From Xiheibacterium sp038325765 (lineage in GTDB: Bacteria > Myxococcota_A > Polyangia > Nannocystales > Nannocystaceae), in contig JBBQJI010000038.1 of NCBI GenBank assembly GCA_038325765.1, positions 7,043-71,042 of the forward strand: DNA of 64,000 nt. The letters run 5' to 3'. The notes under the pieces were generated by a model. That model was not told the DNA's origin. It worked only from the letters and a program-made list of their open reading frames with translations, and did not search any database. A program made the translations under genes and the position numbers. Of the stretch, positions 51,923 to 60,220 are shown piece after piece (positions within the stretch are counted from its first letter, which is position 1; each line of letters begins with the position of its first letter).

Positions 51923-52654
51923 ATGGCCCGCGCAATCCTCGAGGTCGTCGATCTGTGCCGCCACTACCGGATGGGCGGCGATACGATCGCGGCCCTCGAC
52001 CGCGTCACGTTCCGCATCGATGCCGGCGAATACGTCGCCATCGTCGGAAGATCTGGGTCGGGCAAGACCACGTTGATGAACCTGCTGGGCTGCATGGATC
52101 GACCGACCGGGGGTGTGATCCGCATCGACGGCAATGATGTGCAGAGCCTGGGTGACGATGCGCTCTCGGGGATCCGCAACCGCCACATCGGCTTCGTGTT
52201 CCAGAGCTTCCAGTTGCTGCCGCGGGCGACCGCGCTGCAGAACGTCGAGCTACCCCTGGTGTATCGCGGCATGGCCCGCGCCAAGCGACGTCGCGAGGCG
52301 TTGGGCGCCCTCGAGCGGGTGGGCCTCGCCGATCGCAGCAAGCATCGGCCCTACGAGCTGTCGGGCGGTCAGCGCCAGCGCGTCGCCATCGCGCGGGCAT
52401 TGGTGGGCACGCCGACCTTGCTGCTCGCCGACGAGCCCACCGGCAACCTCGACACCACGACCGAGCGCGAGATCATGGCGCTGTTCGACGAGTTGCACGG
52501 CAAGGGCCACACCATCGTCGTGGTCACCCACGAGCCCTCGGTGGCCGCCGTGTGCCCGCGGGCGATCCGGCTCGCCGAGGGCCGCGTCGTCGCCGACGGA
52601 CCGGGGCGCGAGGTCGCGGCGCGGGCCGTCGTGGAGGTCGTCGATGCGGGGTAG
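51923..52654 (+). CDS. ABC transporter ATP-binding protein, MacB/LolD type
   Basis: ATPase of 243 residues. Walker A GRSGSGKT at 42-49, signature LSGGQ at 146-150 and Walker B LLLADE at 167-171 are intact. The Q-loop is FVFQSF and the switch His is in VVVTHEPSVA. Sequence around MNLLGCMDRPTGGVIRIDG is typical of the MacB/LolD group that powers FtsX-like permeases. It heads a five-gene overlapping operon. The ATG follows a weak GCCAAG-type site. Confidence 0.93.
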   Translation: MARAILEVVDLCRHYRMGGDTIAALDRVTFRIDAGEYVAIVGRSGSGKTTLMNLLGCMDRPTGGVIRIDGNDVQSLGDDALSGIRNRHIGFVFQSFQLLPRATALQNVELPLVYRGMARAKRRREALGALERVGLADRSKHRPYELSGGQRQRVAIARALVGTPTLLLADEPTGNLDTTTEREIMALFDELHGKGHTIVVVTHEPSVAAVCPRAIRLAEGRVVADGPGREVAARAVVEVVDAG

Positions 52655-53831
52655 CGCGGTGTGGTTGGCGATCGCGCTCACCGGGTGCACCGCGGCCGGG
52701 GTAGCGCCACCGGGCCCGGCATCCGTTGCCGCGACCGTGGCCCGCGGTGTGCTGCAGCAGCGGTTGCTGCTCACCGGCGAGATCGACGCGGCCGCATCGG
52801 TGGAGCTCTCGGGCCCACGCACCCAGGATTGGAACCTCGCGATCCGCTGGCTCGCCGAGGACGGTGCCGAGGTCCGGCGCGGTGATCGGGTCATCGGCTT
52901 CGACACCGCCGCGGCCATCGAGGCCATCCGCGAGCGCGAGCTCGCCGTGATCGAAGCCGAGAACCACCTCGTCGAGCAGGCGGCGACCGACGAGGTGGCG
53001 AGCGACGACAAGTCGTTCGAGGTCGAGACCCAACGCATCGCGGTGGCCAAGGCCAAGCTCGACATCGGGGTGCCCGTCCACCTGCTCTCGCGTCGCGAGG
53101 CCCGCGACTTCGAGCTGGCACTGGCCCGCGCCGAGGTCGCCTTGGCCTCCGCGAACGCCGACGCCGACGCGGCGGTGCGCGGCGCCAAGCTCGAGGCCGA
53201 GGTCGGCCGCATCGCGCTCGCCAAAGCCGAGCGCAGCCTGCAGGCGGCGCAGGCCCAGCTCGGGGGGCTCGAGCTCGTCGCCGAGCGCGATGGCATCTTC
53301 ATCGTGTCCAGCCACCCGTGGGAGGGACGCAAGCTGCGGGTGGGCGACAACGTGTGGCCGGGACTGCCGGTCGGGCGCCTGCCCGATCTCTCGCGGCTGG
53401 TGGTGCGCGCGCGGCTCGACGACGTCGACGATGGCCGCGTGCGCGCCGGTCAGCGGGTCACGTGCGTGGTCGATGCCTGGCCCGAGCGGCCGCTGCCCGG
53501 GCATGTGGTCGCGGTCAGCCCGGTCGCGCACGAGGTCGCGCACCAGTCGACGCGGCGCTACTTCACGGTCGACATCGAGCTCGAGGGGGGTGCGCCGGCA
53601 GAGCTGCGCCCCGGACTGTCGGTGCGCGTCGAGGTCGATGTCCGCACCACCGAAGACGCGCTCTTGGTGCCGCGCGCGGCGATGATCTTGGGCGGCGACA
53701 CCGCCCGGGTGAAGCTCGCCAACGGTGACACCGCGGAGGTCGTCGTCGACGCCTGCTCGGCGCAGCAGTGCGCGGTGATCTCGGGCCTCGACGAGGGCGC
53801 GGCGGTGGCCGTGGAAGCGGAGGGAGCATGA
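52644..53831 (+). CDS. Periplasmic adaptor (membrane fusion) protein 1, lipoprotein
   Basis: Protein of 395 residues, starting 11 bp inside the ATPase gene. A lipobox (LAIALTGC) follows a short signal. ARGVLQQRLLLTGEIDAAAS and GAEVRRGDRVIGFD are the paired half-lipoyl strands, a long alpha-hairpin runs about 95-205, and VPRAAMILGGDTARVKL is the beta-barrel/membrane-proximal part. This is the MacA/HlyD-type adaptor that links a permease to an outer membrane channel. The stop overlaps adaptor 2 (ATGA). Confidence 0.88.
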   Translation: MRGSAVWLAIALTGCTAAGVAPPGPASVAATVARGVLQQRLLLTGEIDAAASVELSGPRTQDWNLAIRWLAEDGAEVRRGDRVIGFDTAAAIEAIRERELAVIEAENHLVEQAATDEVASDDKSFEVETQRIAVAKAKLDIGVPVHLLSRREARDFELALARAEVALASANADADAAVRGAKLEAEVGRIALAKAERSLQAAQAQLGGLELVAERDGIFIVSSHPWEGRKLRVGDNVWPGLPVGRLPDLSRLVVRARLDDVDDGRVRAGQRVTCVVDAWPERPLPGHVVAVSPVAHEVAHQSTRRYFTVDIELEGGAPAELRPGLSVRVEVDVRTTEDALLVPRAAMILGGDTARVKLANGDTAEVVVDACSAQQCAVISGLDEGAAVAVEAEGA

Positions 53832-55027
53832 GCCGCGGCGATCGGTTGAAGGCGCTGCTCGTCGCGCTGCTCGCTGGGTGCGCGCCGGTCCAGGCGGCCG
53901 GCGACGCCGAAGACCTGGTCGTTCGCCGCGGCGCGATGCTGGTGACGGTCGATGTCTCGGGCACCATCCGTGCGGTCGATGCCGACAGCGTCGGGCCGCC
54001 GCCGGTGCCCGACACGTGGAACTACAAGATCGCGATGATGGCCGAGGAGGGGATCGAGGTCGACGTCGGCGCGCCCGTGCTCGCGTTCGATACCTCGGAG
54101 CTACAGCGTCGCCTCGACGAGAAGGTCTCCGAACGCGACGCCGCCGCGGTCGAGCTCGAGCTGAAGATCGCAGCGGCCCGGGTCGCGCGGCAAGACGAGG
54201 CGCTCGCGGTGGCCGCGGCCGAGGCCGAGCGCCGCAAGGCCCGGGTCAAGTCCGACGCGCCCGAGGGCATCACGGCGGTCATCGAGCTCGAGAAGGCGCG
54301 CCACGATCTCGCGTTGGCCGAGGTCAAGGTCGGGTACCTGACACGCAAGTCGAAGGCGGCCGCGCGTCGCGACGCCGCCGAGATCGCGGCGTGGCGGAGC
54401 AAGCGCGACCGCGCCCTCGCCCGCGTACAGCAGATCGAGGCCGCGATCGACCAGATGACCGTGCTCGCGCCGCGGGCGGGCACCGTCATCCACACCACCG
54501 AGTCCGACGGCAAGAAGAAGCAGGTTGGCGACAACGCCTGGCGCGCCGAGACGGTGATCGAGGTGGTGTCGCTCGATGAGATGCGCGCCGAGGGCGAGAT
54601 CGACGAGGTCGACATCGCCCGGGTCGCCGCGTTGCAAGCGGTATCGCTGCGGCTCGACGCCCAGCGCGACCTCGAGGTCCGCGGCAAGGTCGAACGCATC
54701 TCCCACTCCGTGCAACGGGCATCGCAGGTCAACCCGCTCAAGATCGCGAAGCTCGACGTCGCGATCGTCGAGGCCGGCGGGGTGAAGCTGCGCCCGGGCA
54801 TGCGCTTTCGCGGCAAGATCGAGACCGCCCGCCACGATGACGTGCTGCTGCTGCCGCTCGACGCGGTGGTCCCCACCGCCAATGGGCCGCAGGTCTACGT
54901 GCGCGGCGCGAACGGGCCCGAGGCGGTAGCTGTGGAGCTCGGCGTGCGCAACACCGAGACCATCGTGGTCCTCGCCGGTGTCGACGAAGGCGACGTGGTG
55001 CTGCGCGCCCAAGAGGTGACGCAATGA
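53828..55027 (+). CDS. Periplasmic adaptor (membrane fusion) protein 2, lipoprotein
   Basis: Protein of 399 residues with lipobox LLAGC. Again an adaptor: VTVDVSGTIRAVDADSVGPP and GIEVDVGAPVLAFDTSELQR for the lipoyl strands. A long helical hairpin spans about 90-215, with DQMTVLAPRAGTVIHTTESD at its return. The barrel is VKLRPGMRFRGKIETARHDD. It is a paralogue of adaptors 1 and 3 with low overall identity by eye. The ATGA overlaps at both ends show tight coupling. Confidence 0.87.
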   Translation: MSRGDRLKALLVALLAGCAPVQAAGDAEDLVVRRGAMLVTVDVSGTIRAVDADSVGPPPVPDTWNYKIAMMAEEGIEVDVGAPVLAFDTSELQRRLDEKVSERDAAAVELELKIAAARVARQDEALAVAAAEAERRKARVKSDAPEGITAVIELEKARHDLALAEVKVGYLTRKSKAAARRDAAEIAAWRSKRDRALARVQQIEAAIDQMTVLAPRAGTVIHTTESDGKKKQVGDNAWRAETVIEVVSLDEMRAEGEIDEVDIARVAALQAVSLRLDAQRDLEVRGKVERISHSVQRASQVNPLKIAKLDVAIVEAGGVKLRPGMRFRGKIETARHDDVLLLPLDAVVPTANGPQVYVRGANGPEAVAVELGVRNTETIVVLAGVDEGDVVLRAQEVTQ

Positions 55028-56277
55028 CGCGTGCGGCGAGCTTTTCATGGGTGGTGTGGCTCGTCGCCGCGTGCACCCCCGCCGCGCCGCCTGTGGGCGA
55101 CGTCCCGACCTTCGTCGTGGAGCCGCCCGGCACCTTTGTGCGGCGCGTCCGAGCCGAGGGCCTACTGGAGGCGGTGGAGGCGACACCGATCACCGCCCCG
55201 CGCGAGAGCGACGGCCCGATGAAGCTGGCATGGGTCGCCGACAACGGCATCCAGGTCGCGGCCGGCGACGTGGTGATGCGCTTCGATCCCACCGACATGG
55301 AGCGCAGCCTCGCCGACAGCAATGACGACGTGTCGACCGACGAGCGCAAGATCGGCAAGGTCACGATCGATAGCGCCGCCACGCGCACGCGCCGGAGCAA
55401 GACCGCGAATCTCGCCGAGCACGAGGCCGACGTCGCCCGCGAGTTCGGTGACGTCGACGAGAGCATCTTGTCGCGCAACGAGATCGCCGAGGACTCGATC
55501 GATCTCGAGCTGGCCGAGGCCAAGGCCCATCACGCGCGCGCGGTCCAGGGTGTCGAGCGTCAGGTCGCGGGCAGCAAGCTCGAGCTGCACGAGATCGCAC
55601 GCGGTCACCACCGCAAGTCGGTCGCGCACGCCGAAGAGGCCCTCGAGCAGCTGCAGATCGTGGCGCCCCACCCGGGGATCCTCGTGCTCGAGCGCGACCG
55701 TCGTGGCGGCACGTTCGGGGTCGGCGATACCGTGTGGCCGGGACAGCCGCTCGCCGAGGTCCCCGTGGTCGCCGAGCTCGCCGCCCTCGTCCATGTGCTC
55801 GAGGCCGACGCCGGCGATCTGGCGCCCGGTCTCGCGGCCGAGGTGATCATCGACGCCAGGCCCGAGGTCACCTGGAAGGCGACGATCCGGCGCATGGACA
55901 CGCTGGCGCAGCCGCGCCACCCGGAGGTGCCGGTGCACTACTTCGGGGTCACCCTCGCGCTCGAGCGCACCGACATCGAGCAGATGCGCGTGGGGCAGCG
56001 GGTGCGCGCCATCATCCTCGTCGAGCGACCCGACGTGATCGTGGTGCCGCGGCAGGCGGTGTTCGAGCGCGGCGGGCTCACCGTGGTCTATCGTCAGGGG
56101 ATCACCGGGTTCGAGACGGTCGAGGTGGAGCTGGGCGCCGCGAGTACCGGGCGGGTGGTGGTCGTCTCGGGGCTCGAGCCCGGCGACCGCATCGCGCTGC
56201 GCGATCCCACCCGCGCCGCGAGCGAGCTGCTCGCAGACACCGACGCCGAGCCCGTGGCGCAGGAGGGCGGCAAGTAG
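55024..56277 (+). CDS. Periplasmic adaptor (membrane fusion) protein 3, lipoprotein
   Basis: Protein of 417 residues with lipobox WLVAAC. RRVRAEGLLEAVEATPITAP and NGIQVAAGDVVMRFDPTDME are the lipoyl half-motifs. The hairpin is shorter and carries many charges. VAPHPGILVLERDRRGGTFG and VWPGQPLAEVPVV are the return strands. The barrel is VRAIILVERPDVIVVPRQAV. The stop TAG overlaps the GTG start of the permease. It is the third adaptor gene in a row. Confidence 0.87.
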   Translation: MTRAASFSWVVWLVAACTPAAPPVGDVPTFVVEPPGTFVRRVRAEGLLEAVEATPITAPRESDGPMKLAWVADNGIQVAAGDVVMRFDPTDMERSLADSNDDVSTDERKIGKVTIDSAATRTRRSKTANLAEHEADVAREFGDVDESILSRNEIAEDSIDLELAEAKAHHARAVQGVERQVAGSKLELHEIARGHHRKSVAHAEEALEQLQIVAPHPGILVLERDRRGGTFGVGDTVWPGQPLAEVPVVAELAALVHVLEADAGDLAPGLAAEVIIDARPEVTWKATIRRMDTLAQPRHPEVPVHYFGVTLALERTDIEQMRVGQRVRAIILVERPDVIVVPRQAVFERGGLTVVYRQGITGFETVEVELGAASTGRVVVVSGLEPGDRIALRDPTRAASELLADTDAEPVAQEGGK

Positions 56278-57509
56278 TGCGCATCGTCGATGCCTTCGTC
56301 GCGGCGCTCGAGAACCTCGCCGAGCACACGCTGCGCACGGCCCTGACCACGTTGGGGATGATGTTCGGCGTCGGAGCCGTGATCGCGATGCTGTCGATCG
56401 GTGCCGGCGCCGAGCGCCAGGCCCTCGGGCTCATCGAGCGCATGGGCGTGCGCAACGTGCTGGTGCGGGCCAAGGAGATCGACGCCGAGGATCTGCCCGA
56501 GATCCGCAAGAAGTCGATCGGCGTGTCGCTGCGCGACGTCGACGCGATCCTCGAGGCGGTGCGCGACGCCGAGCTGGTGCTGCCCAAGATCAAGATCGAG
56601 CCGTACAAGGTCCTGTCGGCGACGGGCAAGGCCGAGGTCGAGGTCTTCGGCGTGTCGCCGCGCATGGCCGAGCTGCAGGCGCTGGGGCTGGCCGAGGGCC
56701 GGTGGATCGACGCTGACGACGACCGCGACCACGCGCAGATCTGCGTGCTCGGGGCCACCGCGCGCCGTGAGCTGTTCGGCGCGGCCCAGGCGGTGGGCGC
56801 CGCGGTCAAGGTCGACGACGTGTGGCTCGAGGTCATCGGCGTGCTCGCGGCCGAGGACAGCGACGCGCAGATCGAGGGCATCGCGGTGGACTCGCGCGCG
56901 CGCCAGATCCTCGCGCCGCTGTCGACGGCGCAGCGCAAGTTCGAGCACGATCCCCTCGACGCGCCGCTCGCCGAGATCACGATCCGCACCCGCGACGGCA
57001 GCGCACCGGGCGAGGTCGCGGCGGTGGTCGACGGCCTGCTCGATCGGCTCCATGGTGGCGCGGACGACTACGAGATCATCGTGCCCGAGGCCCTGCTGGC
57101 CCAGAGCCGCGAGACCCAGCGGCTGTTCGACATGGTGATGGGGTGCATCGCCGGCATCTCGCTGCTGGTCGGCGGCATCGGCATCATGAACATCATGCTC
57201 GCGTCGGTGGTCGAGCAGACCCGCGCGATCGGCATCCGCCGCGCCGTGGGGGCGCGCCGCGGCGACATCCGATTCCAATTCCTGATCACGGCCTTCGCCC
57301 TGTCGTTGCTCGGCGGCGCCGCGGGCATCGGGCTCGGCATCGGGATCGCCGACATCATCGCCGCGTGGGCGGGCTGGCCCACCGTCGTCACGTGGAGCTC
57401 GATCGTGCTGTCGACCGGCGTGTCGATCAGCGTGGGTCTGGTCTCGGGGTTGTACCCGGCGATCCGCGCGTCGCGGCTGGACCCGATCGAAGCGCTGCGG
57501 CACGAGTGA
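56277..57509 (+). CDS. MacB/FtsX-type ABC permease
   Basis: Protein of 410 residues with a GTG start overlapping the previous stop. The first helix (LRTALTTLGMMFGVGAVIAM) is near the N-terminus, and a periplasmic domain of about 230 residues follows. Three C-terminal helices follow: GCIAGISLLVGGIGIMNIML, FLITAFALSLLGGAAGIGLG and SIVLSTGVSISVGLVSGLYP. The tail ends GLYPAIRASRLDPIEALRHE, the hallmark of MacB-type permeases, and VVEQTRAIGIRRAVGARRGD is the coupling helix. This completes the export complex. No outer membrane factor is encoded nearby. Confidence 0.93.
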   Translation: MRIVDAFVAALENLAEHTLRTALTTLGMMFGVGAVIAMLSIGAGAERQALGLIERMGVRNVLVRAKEIDAEDLPEIRKKSIGVSLRDVDAILEAVRDAELVLPKIKIEPYKVLSATGKAEVEVFGVSPRMAELQALGLAEGRWIDADDDRDHAQICVLGATARRELFGAAQAVGAAVKVDDVWLEVIGVLAAEDSDAQIEGIAVDSRARQILAPLSTAQRKFEHDPLDAPLAEITIRTRDGSAPGEVAAVVDGLLDRLHGGADDYEIIVPEALLAQSRETQRLFDMVMGCIAGISLLVGGIGIMNIMLASVVEQTRAIGIRRAVGARRGDIRFQFLITAFALSLLGGAAGIGLGIGIADIIAAWAGWPTVVTWSSIVLSTGVSISVGLVSGLYPAIRASRLDPIEALRHE

Positions 57510-57919
57510 CGGGCACGAGGCCGGGGCTCGTGCGCCGCGCTGCCTTCGCGCCACCTGCCGACGCGGCCATCGCCAGCCGTGCGCGGGCGGCCCTTGCCGG
57601 CGTTCGAAGCAAGCGCGTGATCTCGCGATTCACCCCCCCCGTGCGGGGCGCCCCGCATGACGTCTCATTGGCTTCGCGAATACGGATTCATCGGGATGGT
57701 GGGGATCGCCGCGGCGGCGTCCAGTCCCGGCGTGGGGATGGCAGTCCGTCGGAGCCGGACACGGGCAGCGCCGGGCTGAGAGAGCGACGGCGATTGGGAG
57801 CGGGAAGGTTCCGCCGGGCTTTGCCCGGGTTGAAGGGGGACCGGGCCGGTCCCCAGAAGGACTGAGCTCGCCCTGCGCGGGCGTCCGCGCGTCGCGGGCT
57901 CGAAGCGGTACGCACACTG
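57510..57919 (+). other. Gene-free stretch with two hairpins
   Basis: No gene is supported in these 410 bp. Two stable hairpins are visible: ccgggc-ttt-gcccgg at 57814-57828, and ggggaccgg-g-ccggtcccc at 57836-57854 (a perfect 9-bp palindrome with one central base). Either could end or attenuate transcription from the ABC operon before the gene at 57920. No T-run follows. Confidence 0.5.
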
Positions 57920-58957
57920 GTGGTACCGTCGCGCGCGACTGTGGTGGCAGCGCTCGCGAACCTGGTGTGGGCGCTCGCCTTGGCCGAGCCCGCGATGTCA
58001 TCCGGCGGCCTGTCGTGGCGGGCGCCGGCCGGTTGCCCCGATGCCGCGCAGGTCACCGCGCAGATCGAAGCGCACCTGCACGCCCAGCTCGATCCGGATC
58101 GCGTCGCCGTGCAGGCGACGGTGACGGGTGGTACTGGTGGCGAGTACCACCTCGCGCTCGAGATCACGCGGTTTCTCGACGGTCGGACACCGCTGCGCGA
58201 TGCGAGGGAGTTGCGTGCGCGCGACTGCGAGACCCTGGGCGGTGCGGCAGCACTCGTGGTGGCGCTCGGCGTCGATGCCGTCGCGGTCGCGCGCGCCGAG
58301 ATCACGGTGAAGGGCGCCGCCACCGATGTGCCGCTGTCGCCGACCGCGACCGATGTCGTGCGCGCCGAACCGACGCTGCCGATGACGGACCGCGCTCGAC
58401 CGCCGCGCCCCACTGCGAAGCCGCGGTGGTACGGCCTCTTCGCGCTCGCGGGCGGTGTGGAGTATGGCGCGGTCCCGGGGCCGAGCGGCGGGATCGATGC
58501 CGCGCTCGGGGGCGGCCGCCCCGGTCTGCGCGTGGAGCTCGGCGGCACCTGGATCGCACCGCGGCAATCCGCGGGGGCGATCGGTGCCGTCCGGGTGCAG
58601 CTCGGCACCGTGGCCGTGCGGGTGTGCCCCGAGCTCGGGCGCGGCCGGGTGCGTGCGCCGGTGTGCCTCGGGATCGCGGCAGGGGCGATGCGAGGCAGTG
58701 GCGTCGATGTTCCCGGGGCGCAGACGGTGCACGCGGCGTGGGTGGCCCCCACCGTGTCGGCGGGCGTTCGCGTGACGCTGGCGGGTCCCCTCGCGCTGCT
58801 CGCCCGCGCCGAGGTCGCCGCCGCCGTGACGCGGCCTGCATTCGAGCTCCGCGAGCCCGGCGCGCCGATCTCCGTGTTCCGGCCGCCGCCGGTGTCGACG
58901 CGGCTGTGGCTCGGCGTCGAGCTCCGCGCGAGGCGCCGTGACGGAAAGCGGCCATGA
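57920..58957 (+). CDS. Secreted protein, beta-rich, next to an ECF sigma gene
   Basis: Protein of 345 residues, GTG start, with a signal-like N-terminus (VVAALANLVWALALAEPAMS). The first part has SWRAPAGCPDAAQVTAQIEA, and ARDCETLGGAAALVVALGV is a helix-like segment near residue 95. After a Pro/Thr linker the C-terminal half is Gly-rich with alternating residues (YGLFALAGGVEYGAVPGPSG, VRVQLGTVAVRVCPELGRGR), as in a small outer-membrane barrel. The last 20 bases overlap the sigma gene, so they are co-expressed. The layout resembles the protein at 8910, which is also next to an ECF locus. Confidence 0.78.
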   Translation: MVPSRATVVAALANLVWALALAEPAMSSGGLSWRAPAGCPDAAQVTAQIEAHLHAQLDPDRVAVQATVTGGTGGEYHLALEITRFLDGRTPLRDARELRARDCETLGGAAALVVALGVDAVAVARAEITVKGAATDVPLSPTATDVVRAEPTLPMTDRARPPRPTAKPRWYGLFALAGGVEYGAVPGPSGGIDAALGGGRPGLRVELGGTWIAPRQSAGAIGAVRVQLGTVAVRVCPELGRGRVRAPVCLGIAAGAMRGSGVDVPGAQTVHAAWVAPTVSAGVRVTLAGPLALLARAEVAAAVTRPAFELREPGAPISVFRPPPVSTRLWLGVELRARRRDGKRP

Positions 58958-60149
58958 TGGAGAAACCCCCGGGATAGCCGTGGACCACCGCCGAATCGAG
59001 CAATTCGAAGCGCTGTATCGCGAGCACCTCACCTTCGTGTGGGGGGCGGCGCGCGGCTTCGGTACGCCCGAGCACACGGTCCCCGACGTGGTGCAGGAGG
59101 TGTTCATCACCGCCTATCGCCGGCTGGCCGTCCTCGACGCCGAGGTGAGCCCTCGCGGCTGGCTGTATGCGGTGACGCGGCGGGTGGTGTTCCGCATCCG
59201 CCGCACGGCGGCCCGCACGGCGCGGCGCGAAGCTGCGCTGCGGCGGGTGCCCGAGGAGCTCGCCTCGCCCCACGCGCGCGGCGACGCTGCGGCCGATCTC
59301 GAGCGGCTGCTCGGGGCCCTCGACGAGGCGCAGCGCGAGGTGCTCGTGATGGCCGATCTGCTCGGCATGAGCGGGCCCGAGATGGCGAGCCAGACCGGCG
59401 TGCCGCTCGACACCGTGTACTCGCGGCTGCGGCTCGCGCGAGGACGGTTGCAGCGGATGGCGGCGGCCGAACGCGTGCACTCGGCGATCGGCCACGCCCG
59501 CCGTCCACCCGATGACGACGCCGCTCGCCGCAGCTGGGCCGCGCTCGTGCTCGCGGTGCCGAAGTCGGCTGCGGTGCTCGGCGGGCTGGGTCTGGCCAAG
59601 TTCGGCGCGATCGCGGGGGCCACCGTGGCGACGATCGCGATCGGCGTGGCGCTCGTGCGTGCGCCCGCGCCGGCGCCGGCTCGAGCCGGCAGCGATGGGT
59701 CAGCGCCGATGGCCGATGCGTCTCACCAAACGGTGCTCGCGGCGCAGCGGAGCGGCCCGGTCGCGGCGCTGCCCGAGCGCGAGCCCGAGCCGCTGTCCGG
59801 GCCGCAGCCAGCCGCGCCGCCCCGCGCCGCGGCTCCCGGCGGTGTCCGATCGCACATCGCCCCGTCGCCCGTCGCCCCGGCCGAGCCCGAGCCGAGGCCG
59901 AGCGTTCTCGAGGCCGAGCTCGCCGCCCTCGAGCGCGCCCGCGGTCAGCTCGATGCAGGCGATGCGGCAGCGGCCCTCGCCACCCTCGAGGGCACGCCGT
60001 CGGTCCAGCTCGCCGACGCCAACGGTGCGCTGCGCGTGCGTGCGCTGTGCGAGCTCGGTCGCGTCGAGCCTGCCCGCCGCGAGGCCGATCGACTGCGGGC
60101 CGCACACCCGAGCTCCCATGTGGCGCGCGCGGCGAGGTGCGATTCGTGA
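58938..60149 (+). CDS. ECF sigma factor fused to a membrane helix and TPR-like tail
   Basis: Protein of 403 residues (GTG start; a second GTG at 58980 would remove 14). Region 2 is at about 22-90 (FEALYREHLTFVWGAARGFG, VVQEVFITAYRRLAVLD) and region 4 at about 120-175 (LDEAQREVLVMADLLGM, MASQTGVPLDTVYSRLRLAR). One or two hydrophobic segments follow at about 196-237 (VLGGLGLAKFGAIAGATVAT then IAIGVALVRA). A Pro/Ala/Glu-rich stretch leads to a C-terminal helical part (LAALERARGQLDAGDAAAAL, then CELGRVEPARREADRLRAAH) like that of the separate anti-sigma-type protein at 6802. The sigma factor and a membrane regulator thus appear to be one chain. Confidence 0.88.
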   Translation: MTESGHDGETPGIAVDHRRIEQFEALYREHLTFVWGAARGFGTPEHTVPDVVQEVFITAYRRLAVLDAEVSPRGWLYAVTRRVVFRIRRTAARTARREAALRRVPEELASPHARGDAAADLERLLGALDEAQREVLVMADLLGMSGPEMASQTGVPLDTVYSRLRLARGRLQRMAAAERVHSAIGHARRPPDDDAARRSWAALVLAVPKSAAVLGGLGLAKFGAIAGATVATIAIGVALVRAPAPAPARAGSDGSAPMADASHQTVLAAQRSGPVAALPEREPEPLSGPQPAAPPRAAAPGGVRSHIAPSPVAPAEPEPRPSVLEAELAALERARGQLDAGDAAAALATLEGTPSVQLADANGALRVRALCELGRVEPARREADRLRAAHPSSHVARAARCDS

Positions 60150-60220
60150 TCGCACCCGATGCGATTCGTGGTCGCATCGACCGCGTGACGGATGTGGCGG
60201 AGCCCGGAGAAACCCCGGGC

